Shown here: piece by piece, positions 16,366 through 24,585 of the stretch
Numbering within the stretch: position 1 is the first letter of the stretch
How the letters are laid out: each line of letters opens with the position of its first letter
Origin: Chelatococcus sp. YT9
GTDB taxonomy: Bacteria > Pseudomonadota > Alphaproteobacteria > Rhizobiales > Beijerinckiaceae
Direction: 5' to 3'
Assembly: GCF_018398315.1 (NCBI RefSeq)
Contig: NZ_JAHBRW010000001.1
Span: forward strand, 3,418,501 to 3,482,500
DNA length: 64,000 nt
Notes under the pieces: generated by a model
Databases searched by the model: none
What the model was told of the DNA's origin: nothing
What the model saw: only the letters and a program-made list of their open reading frames with translations
Made by a program: the position numbers and the translations under genes

Positions 16366-17366
16366 GCGATACGCAAGCGGGGGACACCTCCGATGCATTG
16401 CTTGCGGTCATGCATCTGCGCCGTCATTTCGGAGCGCGGCGGTCGCTGCTGCGGCGTGAGCGCACGATCCGGGCCGTCGAGGATGTATCGCTGACGTTGC
16501 GGGTCGGAGAGACCCTTGGCCTCGTCGGCGAATCCGGCTGCGGCAAGTCGACGACCGGGCGCATGATCGTTGGGCTGGAGAAGCCGAGCGGCGGCGCCAT
16601 CACGTTCAAGGGAAGAGACCTCACGCAGCTGACGCCGAGGGAGTGGCAGAGCCAGCGGCGCGACGTGCAGATGATCTTCCAGAACCCGCAGTCGGCGCTT
16701 GACCCGCGTCTTACCATCGCGCGCCAGATCCGCGAGCCGCTTGATCTCCATGATATTGGGGAGCGGGCTGGGCGCGATATGGAGGTGATCCGGCTCATGG
16801 GGGCGGTGGCGCTGCCCGCCGAATTGGCCGATCGCTATCCCCACCAGATCAGCGGCGGACAGGCGCAGCGCGTCGTGATCGCCCGCGCGCTTGCCCTGCG
16901 GCCGAGCCTGATCGTCTGCGACGAACCGGTCTCGGCGCTCGACGTGTCCGTGCAGGCGACGGTGACGGATCTTTTGCAAGAGCTGCAGGAGCGCTTCGAC
17001 ATCGCCTATCTCTTCATCTCCCACGACCTCAGGGTGGTGAAGAAGCTCTCCCATCGGGTTGCCGTGATGTATCTCGGGCAGATCGTTGAGGAAGGCGAGA
17101 CCGATCCGCTCTACCGACAGCCATTGCACCCGTACACGATGGCGTTGCTCGCGGCGATTCCGGACCTCTCGTCCGTCAAAGGCGAGCCAAGGACCCGGCT
17201 TGTCGGTGATCCGCCGTCGCCCGCGAATCCGCCATCGGGCTGCCATTTCCATACCCGCTGTCCCTACGCGCAACCGCGCTGCTCCGCGGATAAGCCTGAG
17301 TTGCGAGTCATCGGGGACCGGCGTGTCCGTTGTCATTTCGCCGAAGATTTCAGGACCGCATCATGA
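16362..17366 (+). CDS. Opp/Dpp-type ABC transporter ATPase (DppF-like)
   Basis: 334 residues. Walker A GESGCGKST, Q-loop FQNPQSALDPRLTI, signature QISGGQAQRVVIARAL, Walker B LIVCDEPVSALD and the C-terminal oligopeptide/nickel domain with the Cys motif GCHFHTRCPYAQPRCS (usually an iron-sulfur or structural Cys cluster in this family). ATGA overlap at both ends links it to the first ATPase and to the internal GDPD gene. Confidence 0.92.
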   Translation: MSDTQAGDTSDALLAVMHLRRHFGARRSLLRRERTIRAVEDVSLTLRVGETLGLVGESGCGKSTTGRMIVGLEKPSGGAITFKGRDLTQLTPREWQSQRRDVQMIFQNPQSALDPRLTIARQIREPLDLHDIGERAGRDMEVIRLMGAVALPAELADRYPHQISGGQAQRVVIARALALRPSLIVCDEPVSALDVSVQATVTDLLQELQERFDIAYLFISHDLRVVKKLSHRVAVMYLGQIVEEGETDPLYRQPLHPYTMALLAAIPDLSSVKGEPRTRLVGDPPSPANPPSGCHFHTRCPYAQPRCSADKPELRVIGDRRVRCHFAEDFRTAS

Positions 17367-18085
17367 CCCGGCCGCTCGCCATCGCGCATCGTGGCTACTC
17401 TGCTCGCTTCCCCGAGAACACGCTCGAGGCCTATCGCGCGGCTATCGAGGCCGGCGCCGATATCATCGAGACTGATGCGCGCCTTGCCGCCGACGGCGTC
17501 GTCGTTGCCTGCCATGACGCCACATTGGCGCGCTTGGCCGGCCGTGAAGACGCCGTGGCCGACCTTCCGAGCCATGCGCTGCTCGGCATCGAGCTGCCAC
17601 GCGGCGCGCTGACGACCCTTGGCGAGGCGTTGGCGACCATCTGCCCCCATAGGCCGGCGCTGATCGATGTTAAGACGCAGGATCTTGCGATCATCGATGC
17701 GATCGCCGCGACCATAGAGCGGGCGGGTGTCCGATCGCGCGTCTGGATCGGCGTGCGTGACCATCGCCAGGCGGCTGAGGCGAGCCGTCTTTTGCCGAGC
17801 GTCAATATTCTGGCCTTCCTGCCCGAGGGCGCGGATATCGAAGCCTTCGCGAAGGCCGGGGCCCGTGCCTTCCGGGTGTGGGAGGCCGATTTGGGGGGCG
17901 AAGAGGCCGAGCGCCTCCTCGCACAGCGCCCGGTGTGGGTGACTGCGGGGGGAGCCCGCACCGGCCGCGACGCCGGTGACATTGATGCGATCAGCCTCGC
18001 GGGCGTTGTCGCTCGTGCGCCGAAGGCCGTGCTCGTCAACGATCCGACGCTGCTGACCGCATCGTCTGCCGCCGGAGCCGCATGA
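17363..18085 (+). CDS. Glycerophosphodiester phosphodiesterase inside the ABC operon
   Basis: 240 residues, cytoplasmic GDPD with H9-R10, E18-N19, E36/D38 and H51-D52 at the expected places (AIAHRGYSARFPENT, ADIIETDARLAADG). It is coupled by overlapping codons to the ATPase upstream and to the permease downstream, so transport and hydrolysis are co-translated. This placement between the ATPase and permease genes is unusual for Opp/Dpp operons and is the best clue to the substrate. Confidence 0.9.
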   Translation: MTRPLAIAHRGYSARFPENTLEAYRAAIEAGADIIETDARLAADGVVVACHDATLARLAGREDAVADLPSHALLGIELPRGALTTLGEALATICPHRPALIDVKTQDLAIIDAIAATIERAGVRSRVWIGVRDHRQAAEASRLLPSVNILAFLPEGADIEAFAKAGARAFRVWEADLGGEEAERLLAQRPVWVTAGGARTGRDAGDIDAISLAGVVARAPKAVLVNDPTLLTASSAAGAA

Positions 18086-19017
18086 TGCTCGGCCGCCATT
18101 TTCTCACGAAAGTCGTTCGCGGTATCCTGACCGTCTGGATCATCGTGACCTTCACCTTCGTTGCCTTGAATCTCTCAGGAGATCCTATCGATGCGTTGGT
18201 CGGCGACCAGGCCTCGCCCGAGGTTATCGCGCACTATCGCGAGAAGTTCGGCCTCGATCGGCCGTTATGGCAGCAGTATCTCGCGTATATCGGGGGTATT
18301 GCGCAGGGGGATTTCGGCCTGTCGCTGTCGGATCAACAGCCGGCGATCGAGCTGATCGCGGCCGCCTTGCCGCACACGTTGCGGCTCGGCCTTCTGGCCT
18401 TTTCTCTCGGTCTCGTGCTCGGTATCGGCCTTGGCATCGTCGCGGCGCTCAATCGCAACCGCCCGATCGACCGCTTCGTGATGAGCTTCGCCGTGCTCGG
18501 CTTCAGCCTGCCGAACTTTTTCCTCGGCATTCTGCTCATACTCTTGTTTTCGCTCCATTGGCGGCTCTTGCCGAGTTCCGGTGATGCAACGATCTGGCAC
18601 CTGATCCTGCCGGCTGTCACGCTCGGCACGCATTTCGCCGGCACGTTCGCGCGCTTCACGCGCTCCGCGATGCTGGAGGTTCTCAACAAGCAGTATGTGA
18701 CCGCGGCGCGCGCAAAGGGCGTGCCGCGCCCGCGGCGGGTGCTATGGCATGCGCTGCCCAATGCAGCGATCCCCATTATCACGATTGTCGGGTTGAAGCT
18801 TGGCGATCTCGTCGCCGGCTCGATCATCGTGGAGACAGTCTTCGCTGTTCCCGGTGTTGGGCGTCTGTTGGTCAATGCCGTGACGTCCCGAGACTTCGCG
18901 CTGGTCCAGGCGATCCTGATCATGGTGTCGATCACCATGATCCTGGCCAACCTCGCCGTCGACGTCATCTACACTCTGATCGACCCCCGCATGCGTGCGG
19001 CGCGGGCCGGGAACTGA
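18082..19017 (+). CDS. Opp/Dpp-type ABC transporter permease (DppB-like)
   Basis: 311 residues with six predicted membrane helices. N-terminal WIIVTFTFVALNLSGDP and the EAA-loop region YVTAARAKGVPRPRRVLWHALPNA are typical of DppB, as is the C-terminal VDVIYTLIDPRMR. The start overlaps the GDPD stop. It pairs with the permease at 19033. Confidence 0.93.
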   Translation: MMLGRHFLTKVVRGILTVWIIVTFTFVALNLSGDPIDALVGDQASPEVIAHYREKFGLDRPLWQQYLAYIGGIAQGDFGLSLSDQQPAIELIAAALPHTLRLGLLAFSLGLVLGIGLGIVAALNRNRPIDRFVMSFAVLGFSLPNFFLGILLILLFSLHWRLLPSSGDATIWHLILPAVTLGTHFAGTFARFTRSAMLEVLNKQYVTAARAKGVPRPRRVLWHALPNAAIPIITIVGLKLGDLVAGSIIVETVFAVPGVGRLLVNAVTSRDFALVQAILIMVSITMILANLAVDVIYTLIDPRMRAARAGN

Positions 19018-19032
19018 GCGCGGAGCATCGAG

Positions 19033-19914
19033 ATGGCGTTGTTCTGGCCAACCCGTCGAACCGAAACCGCTCCGGTCAAAGCCGAGGCGCGTTATCCTGC
19101 GCTGGTTGTCGCTGCTCTGATCTTTGTGGCGCTGATCTTCGTCGTATTCCTGTTCGCCGACATCCTCGCGCCCTATGACTACCGCACGCAATCCTTGATC
19201 AACCGCCTGAAGCCCCCCGTCTTTCTCGGCGGGACCTGGGCGCATGTGCTCGGGACCGACGAGCTTGGGCGCGATGTCCTCAGCCGGCTCATTTACGCCA
19301 TCCGTTTCAGCGTGCTCGTCGCGCTCGGGGGCACCATGATCGGCGCCTTCATAGGTACGCTCCTTGGCTTCCTGGCGGCTCACTTCCGCGGCTGGGTAGA
19401 AGAAGCCATCATGATGATGGCTGACGTGCAGGCTTCGCTGCCGTTCATGCTGATCGCGCTGGCGCTGATCGCCCTTTTCGGCGGCAGCTTTACGTTGTTC
19501 ATCGTCATCATGGGGTTCTACGGCTGGGAGGTCTTTGCGCGCCTCACCCGGGGCGTGGTCATCGCAGCGAATACGCAGGGCTATGCCACGGCTGTCGTGG
19601 CGCTCGGCGCGCCGGCCTGGCACGTCTATGCTCGGCATATCCTCCCCAATATCCTGAGCGTGCTGATCGTCCAGTTCACCCTGAACTTTCCGCAAGTCAT
19701 CCTGCTGGAAACGTCACTCAGCTTTCTGGGGCTCGGCATTCGCCCACCTCTGACGAGCCTTGGTCAAATGCTGGGCGCCGGCCGCGCCTATCTCATGACC
19801 GCTTGGTGGATAGCTATCCTGCCGGGCACGGCAATCTTTTTGACCACCATGTCCATCTCGATCCTCGGTGATTGGGTGCGCGATCGCCTCGATCCGACGC
19901 TGAAGTCGGGCTGA
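19033..19914 (+). CDS. Opp/Dpp-type ABC transporter permease (DppC-like)
   Basis: 293 residues. The N-terminal segment precedes LGTDELGRDVLSRLIYAIRFSV, the DppC hallmark. The EAA-loop is YATAVVALGAPAWHVYARHILPN, and SFLGLGIRPPLTSLGQML and WWIAILPGTAIFLTTMSISILGDWVRDRLDP complete the family pattern. Last gene of the operon; its stop codon is part of the terminator stem. Confidence 0.94.
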   Translation: MALFWPTRRTETAPVKAEARYPALVVAALIFVALIFVVFLFADILAPYDYRTQSLINRLKPPVFLGGTWAHVLGTDELGRDVLSRLIYAIRFSVLVALGGTMIGAFIGTLLGFLAAHFRGWVEEAIMMMADVQASLPFMLIALALIALFGGSFTLFIVIMGFYGWEVFARLTRGVVIAANTQGYATAVVALGAPAWHVYARHILPNILSVLIVQFTLNFPQVILLETSLSFLGLGIRPPLTSLGQMLGAGRAYLMTAWWIAILPGTAIFLTTMSISILGDWVRDRLDPTLKSG

Positions 19915-19934
19915 AGGCCGATAAAAGGCCTTCA
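19912..19934 (+). terminator. Terminator of the Opp/GDPD operon
   Basis: Stem TGAAGGCC / GGCCTTCA (8 bp) with loop GATAAAA. The TGA stop codon of the last permease forms the beginning of the stem. No T run follows, so efficiency is uncertain. Confidence 0.55.
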
Positions 19935-20114
19935 CGCGGGCGGCGAGGTTCCGTCCGCATTGCGCCGCGCCATCAAGCAAAGCCCAGGCCGAAGTCTGGT
20001 TGAACGACGGCATCTTCCTACAAGAAAATGTGATGGGACTCGGGTAAGCGTTCTCTCCTTTAAATCGAGTTGTCGGTCTTGGCCGAAGAGATTGAGCGCT
20101 ATCGGGAGGTCGGG

Positions 20115-20777
20115 ATGGGTATGTTGAGGACATCGGCTCTGGCATGCGGACTGTTGATCGGCGCATTCGGCGCTGCCGCGGAAGCGCAGCAGGCTGACAT
20201 GACGTTTTTTGTCACGAGCACGGGTTCCGGTCAGGGTGCGAATTTCGGCGGGCTCGAGGGCGCGGACCGCCTTTGCCAAACCCTGGCCCAGGCGGTGGGC
20301 GCAGGCGCGAAGACCTGGCGGGCCTATCTGTCGACCCAGGCTGTGAACGGCGCAACCGCCGTCAATGCTCGCGATCGCATCGGCCGGGGGCCATGGCAGA
20401 ACGTCAAGGGTGTTGTCGTCGCCAAAGACGTCGCGGATCTTCACGGCGGAAGCAACAACCTGACCAAGCAGACCGCGCTCACTGAAAAAGGAACAGTTGT
20501 CAACGGACGCGGCGACACGCCGAATATCCATGACGTTCTCACCGGTTCTCAACCGGACGGCACGGCTTTCGCGGTCGGTAACGATATGACTTGCGGGAAT
20601 TGGACAAAGAGCGGTGCCGAAGGTTCTGCGATGGTCGGCCATCACGATCGCATGGGGCTTAACGAGGAGCCGCCAGCCAAGTCTTGGAATTCGTCGCATC
20701 CTTCACGTGGCTGCAGTCAGGATGCGTTGAAGACGACTGGCGGGGCTGGCCTGCTTTACTGCTTTGCAGCCAACTGA
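20115..20777 (+). CDS. Secreted lectin-like (endostatin-like fold) protein
   Basis: 220 residues with a signal peptide of about 25 residues (MGMLRTSALACGLLIGAFG...AEAQ). The mature part, MTFFVTSTGSGQGANFGGLEGADRLCQTLAQ...TWRAYLSTQ...ARDRIGRGPW, matches the periplasmic or secreted lectin-like family (endostatin/C-type lectin-like fold) common in alphaproteobacteria. Conserved Cys residues could form disulfides. ATG 20115 is preferred because of GGAGG 5 bases upstream. Ligand unknown. Confidence 0.75.
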   Translation: MGMLRTSALACGLLIGAFGAAAEAQQADMTFFVTSTGSGQGANFGGLEGADRLCQTLAQAVGAGAKTWRAYLSTQAVNGATAVNARDRIGRGPWQNVKGVVVAKDVADLHGGSNNLTKQTALTEKGTVVNGRGDTPNIHDVLTGSQPDGTAFAVGNDMTCGNWTKSGAEGSAMVGHHDRMGLNEEPPAKSWNSSHPSRGCSQDALKTTGGAGLLYCFAAN

Positions 20778-21067
20778 GCGCCTCGGCGATTTTTCTGACC
20801 AGACATGTTCTTGCCGATCGCTTCGGCTTTCGGCGGGGGCATGTTCCCGCCGGCGCCCGTCGCATCGTTCCGAATGCAATGGACAATATAAGGCCACATG
20901 GCTCCGGTCCGATGCGCTCGTTAACTATGTAACGGGCGGATTTTGATCTCACTAGATCGTACCCATACGCGAATCTCTTGTATTTCTCTCGCTACAAGCG
21001 ATAGTTGTCGTGCGCGCTGCGCACGACGCCGGGAGCGCAATGAGAGCGATGATTGAGGGACGACTTC
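20778..21067. other. Intergenic region with two hairpins before the secreted-protein gene
   Basis: No credible gene. CGGCGGG / CCCGCCG (20831-20837 with 20846-20852) may terminate the lectin-like gene. GTCGTGCGC / GCGCACGAC (21007-21015 with 21019-21027, loop GCT) is a perfect 9-bp stem 40 bases before the next start, where it could act in the 5' leader or as an operator. Confidence 0.55.
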
Positions 21068-23518
21068 ATGACGACCTGGGTGTGGAACGGGGGCACGGGC
21101 AGCTGGTCTGATCAGTCGAACTGGACGGCCGAGGGGAGCGGCGAAAACGGTCTCCCCCAAATTGGTGACACGGTCGTCATCGCGAGCGGAAATCCGCAGG
21201 TGGAGGCTATCACCCTTCAGGATATCACCATTATCCTCGGCTCGGCCGACAGGAACAACCCCGCGACGTTGACGGCAGATTCGACGATCTTCGCCGCCGG
21301 CACGGTCATCATGAACTACGGCGAGACGGCTTTCGCCCGGCTCGAGGTCAGTGGCGATGTGTCGCTGGCCGGTGCTCTGTCGCCTTACGCGAAGGGTGGC
21401 ACCCTGACGGTGGATATCGCTGACGGCGCGAGCTTCACAAACACCGGCATTGTCACCAGCGGTGAAGTGGCAGCGATCACGATCCTCGGTGAAGGCACTC
21501 TCATCAACAATAAGCTGCTTTCAGCGGTGGGAGCCGGCCACCTCGTTCTTGGCGAGGACCTGTCAATCGGCGGCTCCGGCCGAATTGTGCTTGGCGATGG
21601 CGGTTTGATTACTGTCAATGGCGCTGTTCCCGCAAGCCAGCAAGTGACATTCAAGGATGGCGGCACTCTCGTCGTGCAGGACCTCGCAAGCTTTAAGGCC
21701 GAGATCGCAGCTTTTGCCAGCGGCAACAAGATCGATTTTCCCGCGTTGACCGCCAACGAATTCCATTTCGATTCCACGACGGGCGTCCTGCAGATCGAGG
21801 AGAACGGCGTCGTCGTCGGCCAGATGACGTTCTCAGGCGTTTCAGGGCCGGGCATGTTCGAGCTCGCCCCACTCTCTGGCGGTGGGACTTTGCTTGAAGG
21901 CTACGTTCCATCGTCTGTCGTGCCGCCGGAAATTGCCGCGCCTGACCTTTTCCCGACCCTGCCGATCGCGCTGCGCGTCGCGCCGGGAGACACGATCACG
22001 CTCGAAGATGCGCTCACCCAGGCCTTCGGCAGTGACTTCGGCGGCTACAAGGAATTCTACATTTACTATGCCGGCCAGGAAGTATGGGTCGAGGATCGCT
22101 TCTCCTTTTGGGATCCTAAGAATCCGAGCATGAACGAGTGGCTGGTGAATGGCACGCCGATTGGGCCGGGCGAAAACAATATCACCAAGATCACGGCGGA
22201 TCAGTTGTCCTCGGTGGAGCTGAAAGCCGGTAACGTTATCGGTGCGAATGCTACCATTCTCGTGCCAATAGCTTACGACGACAATGGGAACGCGATTGAA
22301 TACGCAAATTATAAGCCGATCGTCGTCAATCCGGACCTGATACCGCCTCCGGTCTCGGGGCGTGCGCCGACCGCCGACGATATTGTCGCGATGGCTGAGG
22401 CCTACGCCAAGGTCTACTTCAACATTCCGAATACCAACGATTGCTTCAACATCGGCAAGGCGATCGCTGCCTCGGTGGGCGCAGCGTTGCCCGACACTGC
22501 CTATAATCTCGATCCAAGCGAGAATGTCGACGGTGGTTTCTGGCGCGTGGCCTACCGCGGCGATCAGGGAGAGCCGGTTCTTGACTGGTCGACGCTCGTT
22601 AAGCCGGGTGACATCGTCCGCATGGCATGGCCCGGTGGTGGTGGTCACACGACAACCGTCATCAAAGGGGTTGGGCCAGAAGGCCAGATCCTCGTCTACG
22701 ACAATGACTCCTTTGTTCCAGGTTTCGAGTCCATCGGCGAGCATTATGCGAACTACGCGCCGGAGACCCTCGCTACGGGCATCACCATTTTTAGGCTTGC
22801 CGAGGACGCGCGTTATCTCATCACGGCGACAGATCTGACTGAAACGCTGCAAGGCACGATCCATGATGACGACATACGCCCCAACGGTGGTGCGGACAGC
22901 ATAACCGGCGGGCCCGGTGATGATCTTGTCCAGGGCCTCACGGCGCAGATGAATGGCATCACCTTCACCGACTTCACGTTCGGCGATACGCTTGGTTTCA
23001 ACGATCTTTCGTCGCAGAACCTCGTCGTGAACTATACACGAAACGCTGGTGAGATTGTCATTTCCAGCGAAGGTGAAGAGGTGGCGACCGTTACGATCGG
23101 CCAGGGGCTCGATGCTCCGATCTTCACCGTTACGAATGATGGCGCGGGAGGCTCGATCATCGGCGTCGTGTCGGGACAGGACCCTGCCGCCGCCGAAATC
23201 GCCCCCCTCTACGATGTGCTCGGCCGTCAGCCGGACGCGCCGGGTCTCGATTTCTGGCGGACTGGCATCGAATCCGGCTTGTTGCTCGATGACGTTGCGA
23301 TGACATTTCTGGAGAGCGCCGAGTTCAAATCAGAGCATGGCGAGCTCAGCGACGGCGGCTTCGTTGAGCTGCTCTACAACACCTATTTCAATCGCCCGCC
23401 AGATGTCGAGGGCTATGCCTTTTGGATTGAGGCTCTCGAAGACGGTGCCATTGATCGTGGTACTCTGCTGGTGGGGTTCACGCAGAGCGCCGAATACCAC
23501 GATCTTCATCAGGTTTAG
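21068..23518 (+). CDS. Large secreted protein: beta-rich N-terminus, Cys/His domain, RTX motif, DUF4214 repeats
   Basis: 816 residues, no Sec signal peptide. Residues 1-275 are Gly/Thr/Val-rich with the W-N-G-G-x-G-x-W-S...N-W opening seen in autotransporter-like beta-helices. Residues about 430-590 look like an NlpC/P60- or CHAP-type fold: DCFNIGKAIAAS (Cys459), LVKPGDIVRMAWPGGGGHTTTVIKG (His527), then YDNDS. An RTX-like GGADSITGGPGDD is near 607-620. Two DUF4214 units (Y..L.R.PD..G..FW) occupy about 708-816. DUF4214 plus RTX points to type I secretion; no exporter gene is adjacent. ATG 21068 has GAGGGA upstream. Role (peptidoglycan hydrolase, surface protein or effector) unknown. Confidence 0.78.
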   Translation: MTTWVWNGGTGSWSDQSNWTAEGSGENGLPQIGDTVVIASGNPQVEAITLQDITIILGSADRNNPATLTADSTIFAAGTVIMNYGETAFARLEVSGDVSLAGALSPYAKGGTLTVDIADGASFTNTGIVTSGEVAAITILGEGTLINNKLLSAVGAGHLVLGEDLSIGGSGRIVLGDGGLITVNGAVPASQQVTFKDGGTLVVQDLASFKAEIAAFASGNKIDFPALTANEFHFDSTTGVLQIEENGVVVGQMTFSGVSGPGMFELAPLSGGGTLLEGYVPSSVVPPEIAAPDLFPTLPIALRVAPGDTITLEDALTQAFGSDFGGYKEFYIYYAGQEVWVEDRFSFWDPKNPSMNEWLVNGTPIGPGENNITKITADQLSSVELKAGNVIGANATILVPIAYDDNGNAIEYANYKPIVVNPDLIPPPVSGRAPTADDIVAMAEAYAKVYFNIPNTNDCFNIGKAIAASVGAALPDTAYNLDPSENVDGGFWRVAYRGDQGEPVLDWSTLVKPGDIVRMAWPGGGGHTTTVIKGVGPEGQILVYDNDSFVPGFESIGEHYANYAPETLATGITIFRLAEDARYLITATDLTETLQGTIHDDDIRPNGGADSITGGPGDDLVQGLTAQMNGITFTDFTFGDTLGFNDLSSQNLVVNYTRNAGEIVISSEGEEVATVTIGQGLDAPIFTVTNDGAGGSIIGVVSGQDPAAAEIAPLYDVLGRQPDAPGLDFWRTGIESGLLLDDVAMTFLESAEFKSEHGELSDGGFVELLYNTYFNRPPDVEGYAFWIEALEDGAIDRGTLLVGFTQSAEYHDLHQV

Positions 23519-23540
23519 GGAAGGGTAGCCAACGGCTATG

Positions 23541-23574
23541 CTGAAGCTGCGCATGCGGGGCGGCGCGGCTTCAG
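23541..23574. terminator. Convergent terminator between secreted-protein and LysR genes
   Basis: CTGAAGC (23541-23547) pairs with GCTTCAG (23568-23574), extended inside by GCGC/GCGC to about 12 bp. Lies between two convergent genes and overlaps the LysR stop. No strong T tract. Confidence 0.5.
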
Positions 23575-24449
23575 TACGAGGCAGGTTTGGGTTCGCGCAG
23601 CATCGCGCCGAATGCGCTGATGAGCGCCTCCGCTGGGCCCCGATGGCCGATGATGCCGACCTCGCGCCCGTGGCGGCCATCATCGTCCACGGGTTTGATG
23701 TCCAGTGCGCGTCCAACCGGCGGCACGATGCCCCAGTCTGGCAGCAATGAGACGCCGAGGCCTTCCGCTGCCAGGATGACGATGGTCTCGGGCGCATCGA
23801 GCTCGAAAAGTTCGCGTAATTCGAGCTTCCGCTCCGCGAGAAACTTGCTAACGATCTGACCAGTCCAGGCATTGCGATCCATGCGGATGAAGGGGCCTCC
23901 TCGCAAGCGCGCGGCGATGCTCAGGCTGGGATCGCTTGGCGGCGCGACGAACACGAGCGGTTCGTTGCGCACGCTCTGCCATGAGAGCGTCTTCGGCAGC
24001 TTGAAGGGCGGCCTCACGGCCAGGGCACAGTCGATCTCGCCATAGTCGAGCATCGTGAGAAGCCCCGCCGATGTACCTGGCACCACCTTCATTTCAATGT
24101 CAGGATGCTCGTCCGCGAGGCGCTGCAGGGCACGCGGCATCAGCGAGATCAGGGCGGTCGAAATGGCCCCAACCCGCAGTCGTCCGCGCAGCGAGCCGGC
24201 CTGCGCGACCTGGTGGAGATCGTCCGCCTGGGCCACGATCTGCCGCGCGCTGCCGAGCACCGCTTGGCCAGCGTCGGTCAAAGCAATGCCCTGTCCACGG
24301 CGCACCGTCAACGTGGCGCCGAGGGTTTTCTCAAGGGCGCGGATTTGTTCGGCCACCGAGGCATTGGCCAAGCCGAGATGGCGCGCTGCCGCCGCCAGAG
24401 ATCCCTTGTCCGCAACGACGCAAAATGTGCGGAGAAAGCGAATGTTCAT
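23571..24449 (-). CDS. LysR-family transcriptional regulator
   Basis: 292 residues. The N-terminal winged helix-turn-helix MNIRFLRTFCVVADKGSLAAAARHLGLANASVAEQIRALEK is at 1-60, with a C-terminal periplasmic-binding-like effector domain (about 90-290). ATG 24449 gives the exact LysR start; the frame runs further upstream without homology. Divergent from the dihydrodipicolinate-synthase-family gene, so it most likely controls that operon, with the small metabolite as co-inducer. Confidence 0.93.
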   Translation of the reverse strand: MNIRFLRTFCVVADKGSLAAAARHLGLANASVAEQIRALEKTLGATLTVRRGQGIALTDAGQAVLGSARQIVAQADDLHQVAQAGSLRGRLRVGAISTALISLMPRALQRLADEHPDIEMKVVPGTSAGLLTMLDYGEIDCALAVRPPFKLPKTLSWQSVRNEPLVFVAPPSDPSLSIAARLRGGPFIRMDRNAWTGQIVSKFLAERKLELRELFELDAPETIVILAAEGLGVSLLPDWGIVPPVGRALDIKPVDDDGRHGREVGIIGHRGPAEALISAFGAMLREPKPASY

Positions 24450-24585
24450 CAGAGTCCCGTGTTGAAACCGCGCGCGGAAGGCCTCTAGATATGACGGAAA
24501 TTCCGACATTTGAATACGGAAGTCCTGCGGTTCCTCCGATTGCTGGGGTTGTGTATCGAGCAGATGAGACAAGGAGATATCGATC
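24450..24585. promoter_or_regulatory. Divergent LysR control region
   Basis: Contains the palindrome CGGAAATTCCG (24495-24505) and a further CGGAA half-site at 24517-24521 followed by TTCC. Spaced dyads of this kind between a LysR gene and its divergent target are typical binding sites. The exact promoter hexamers were not identified. Confidence 0.45.
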
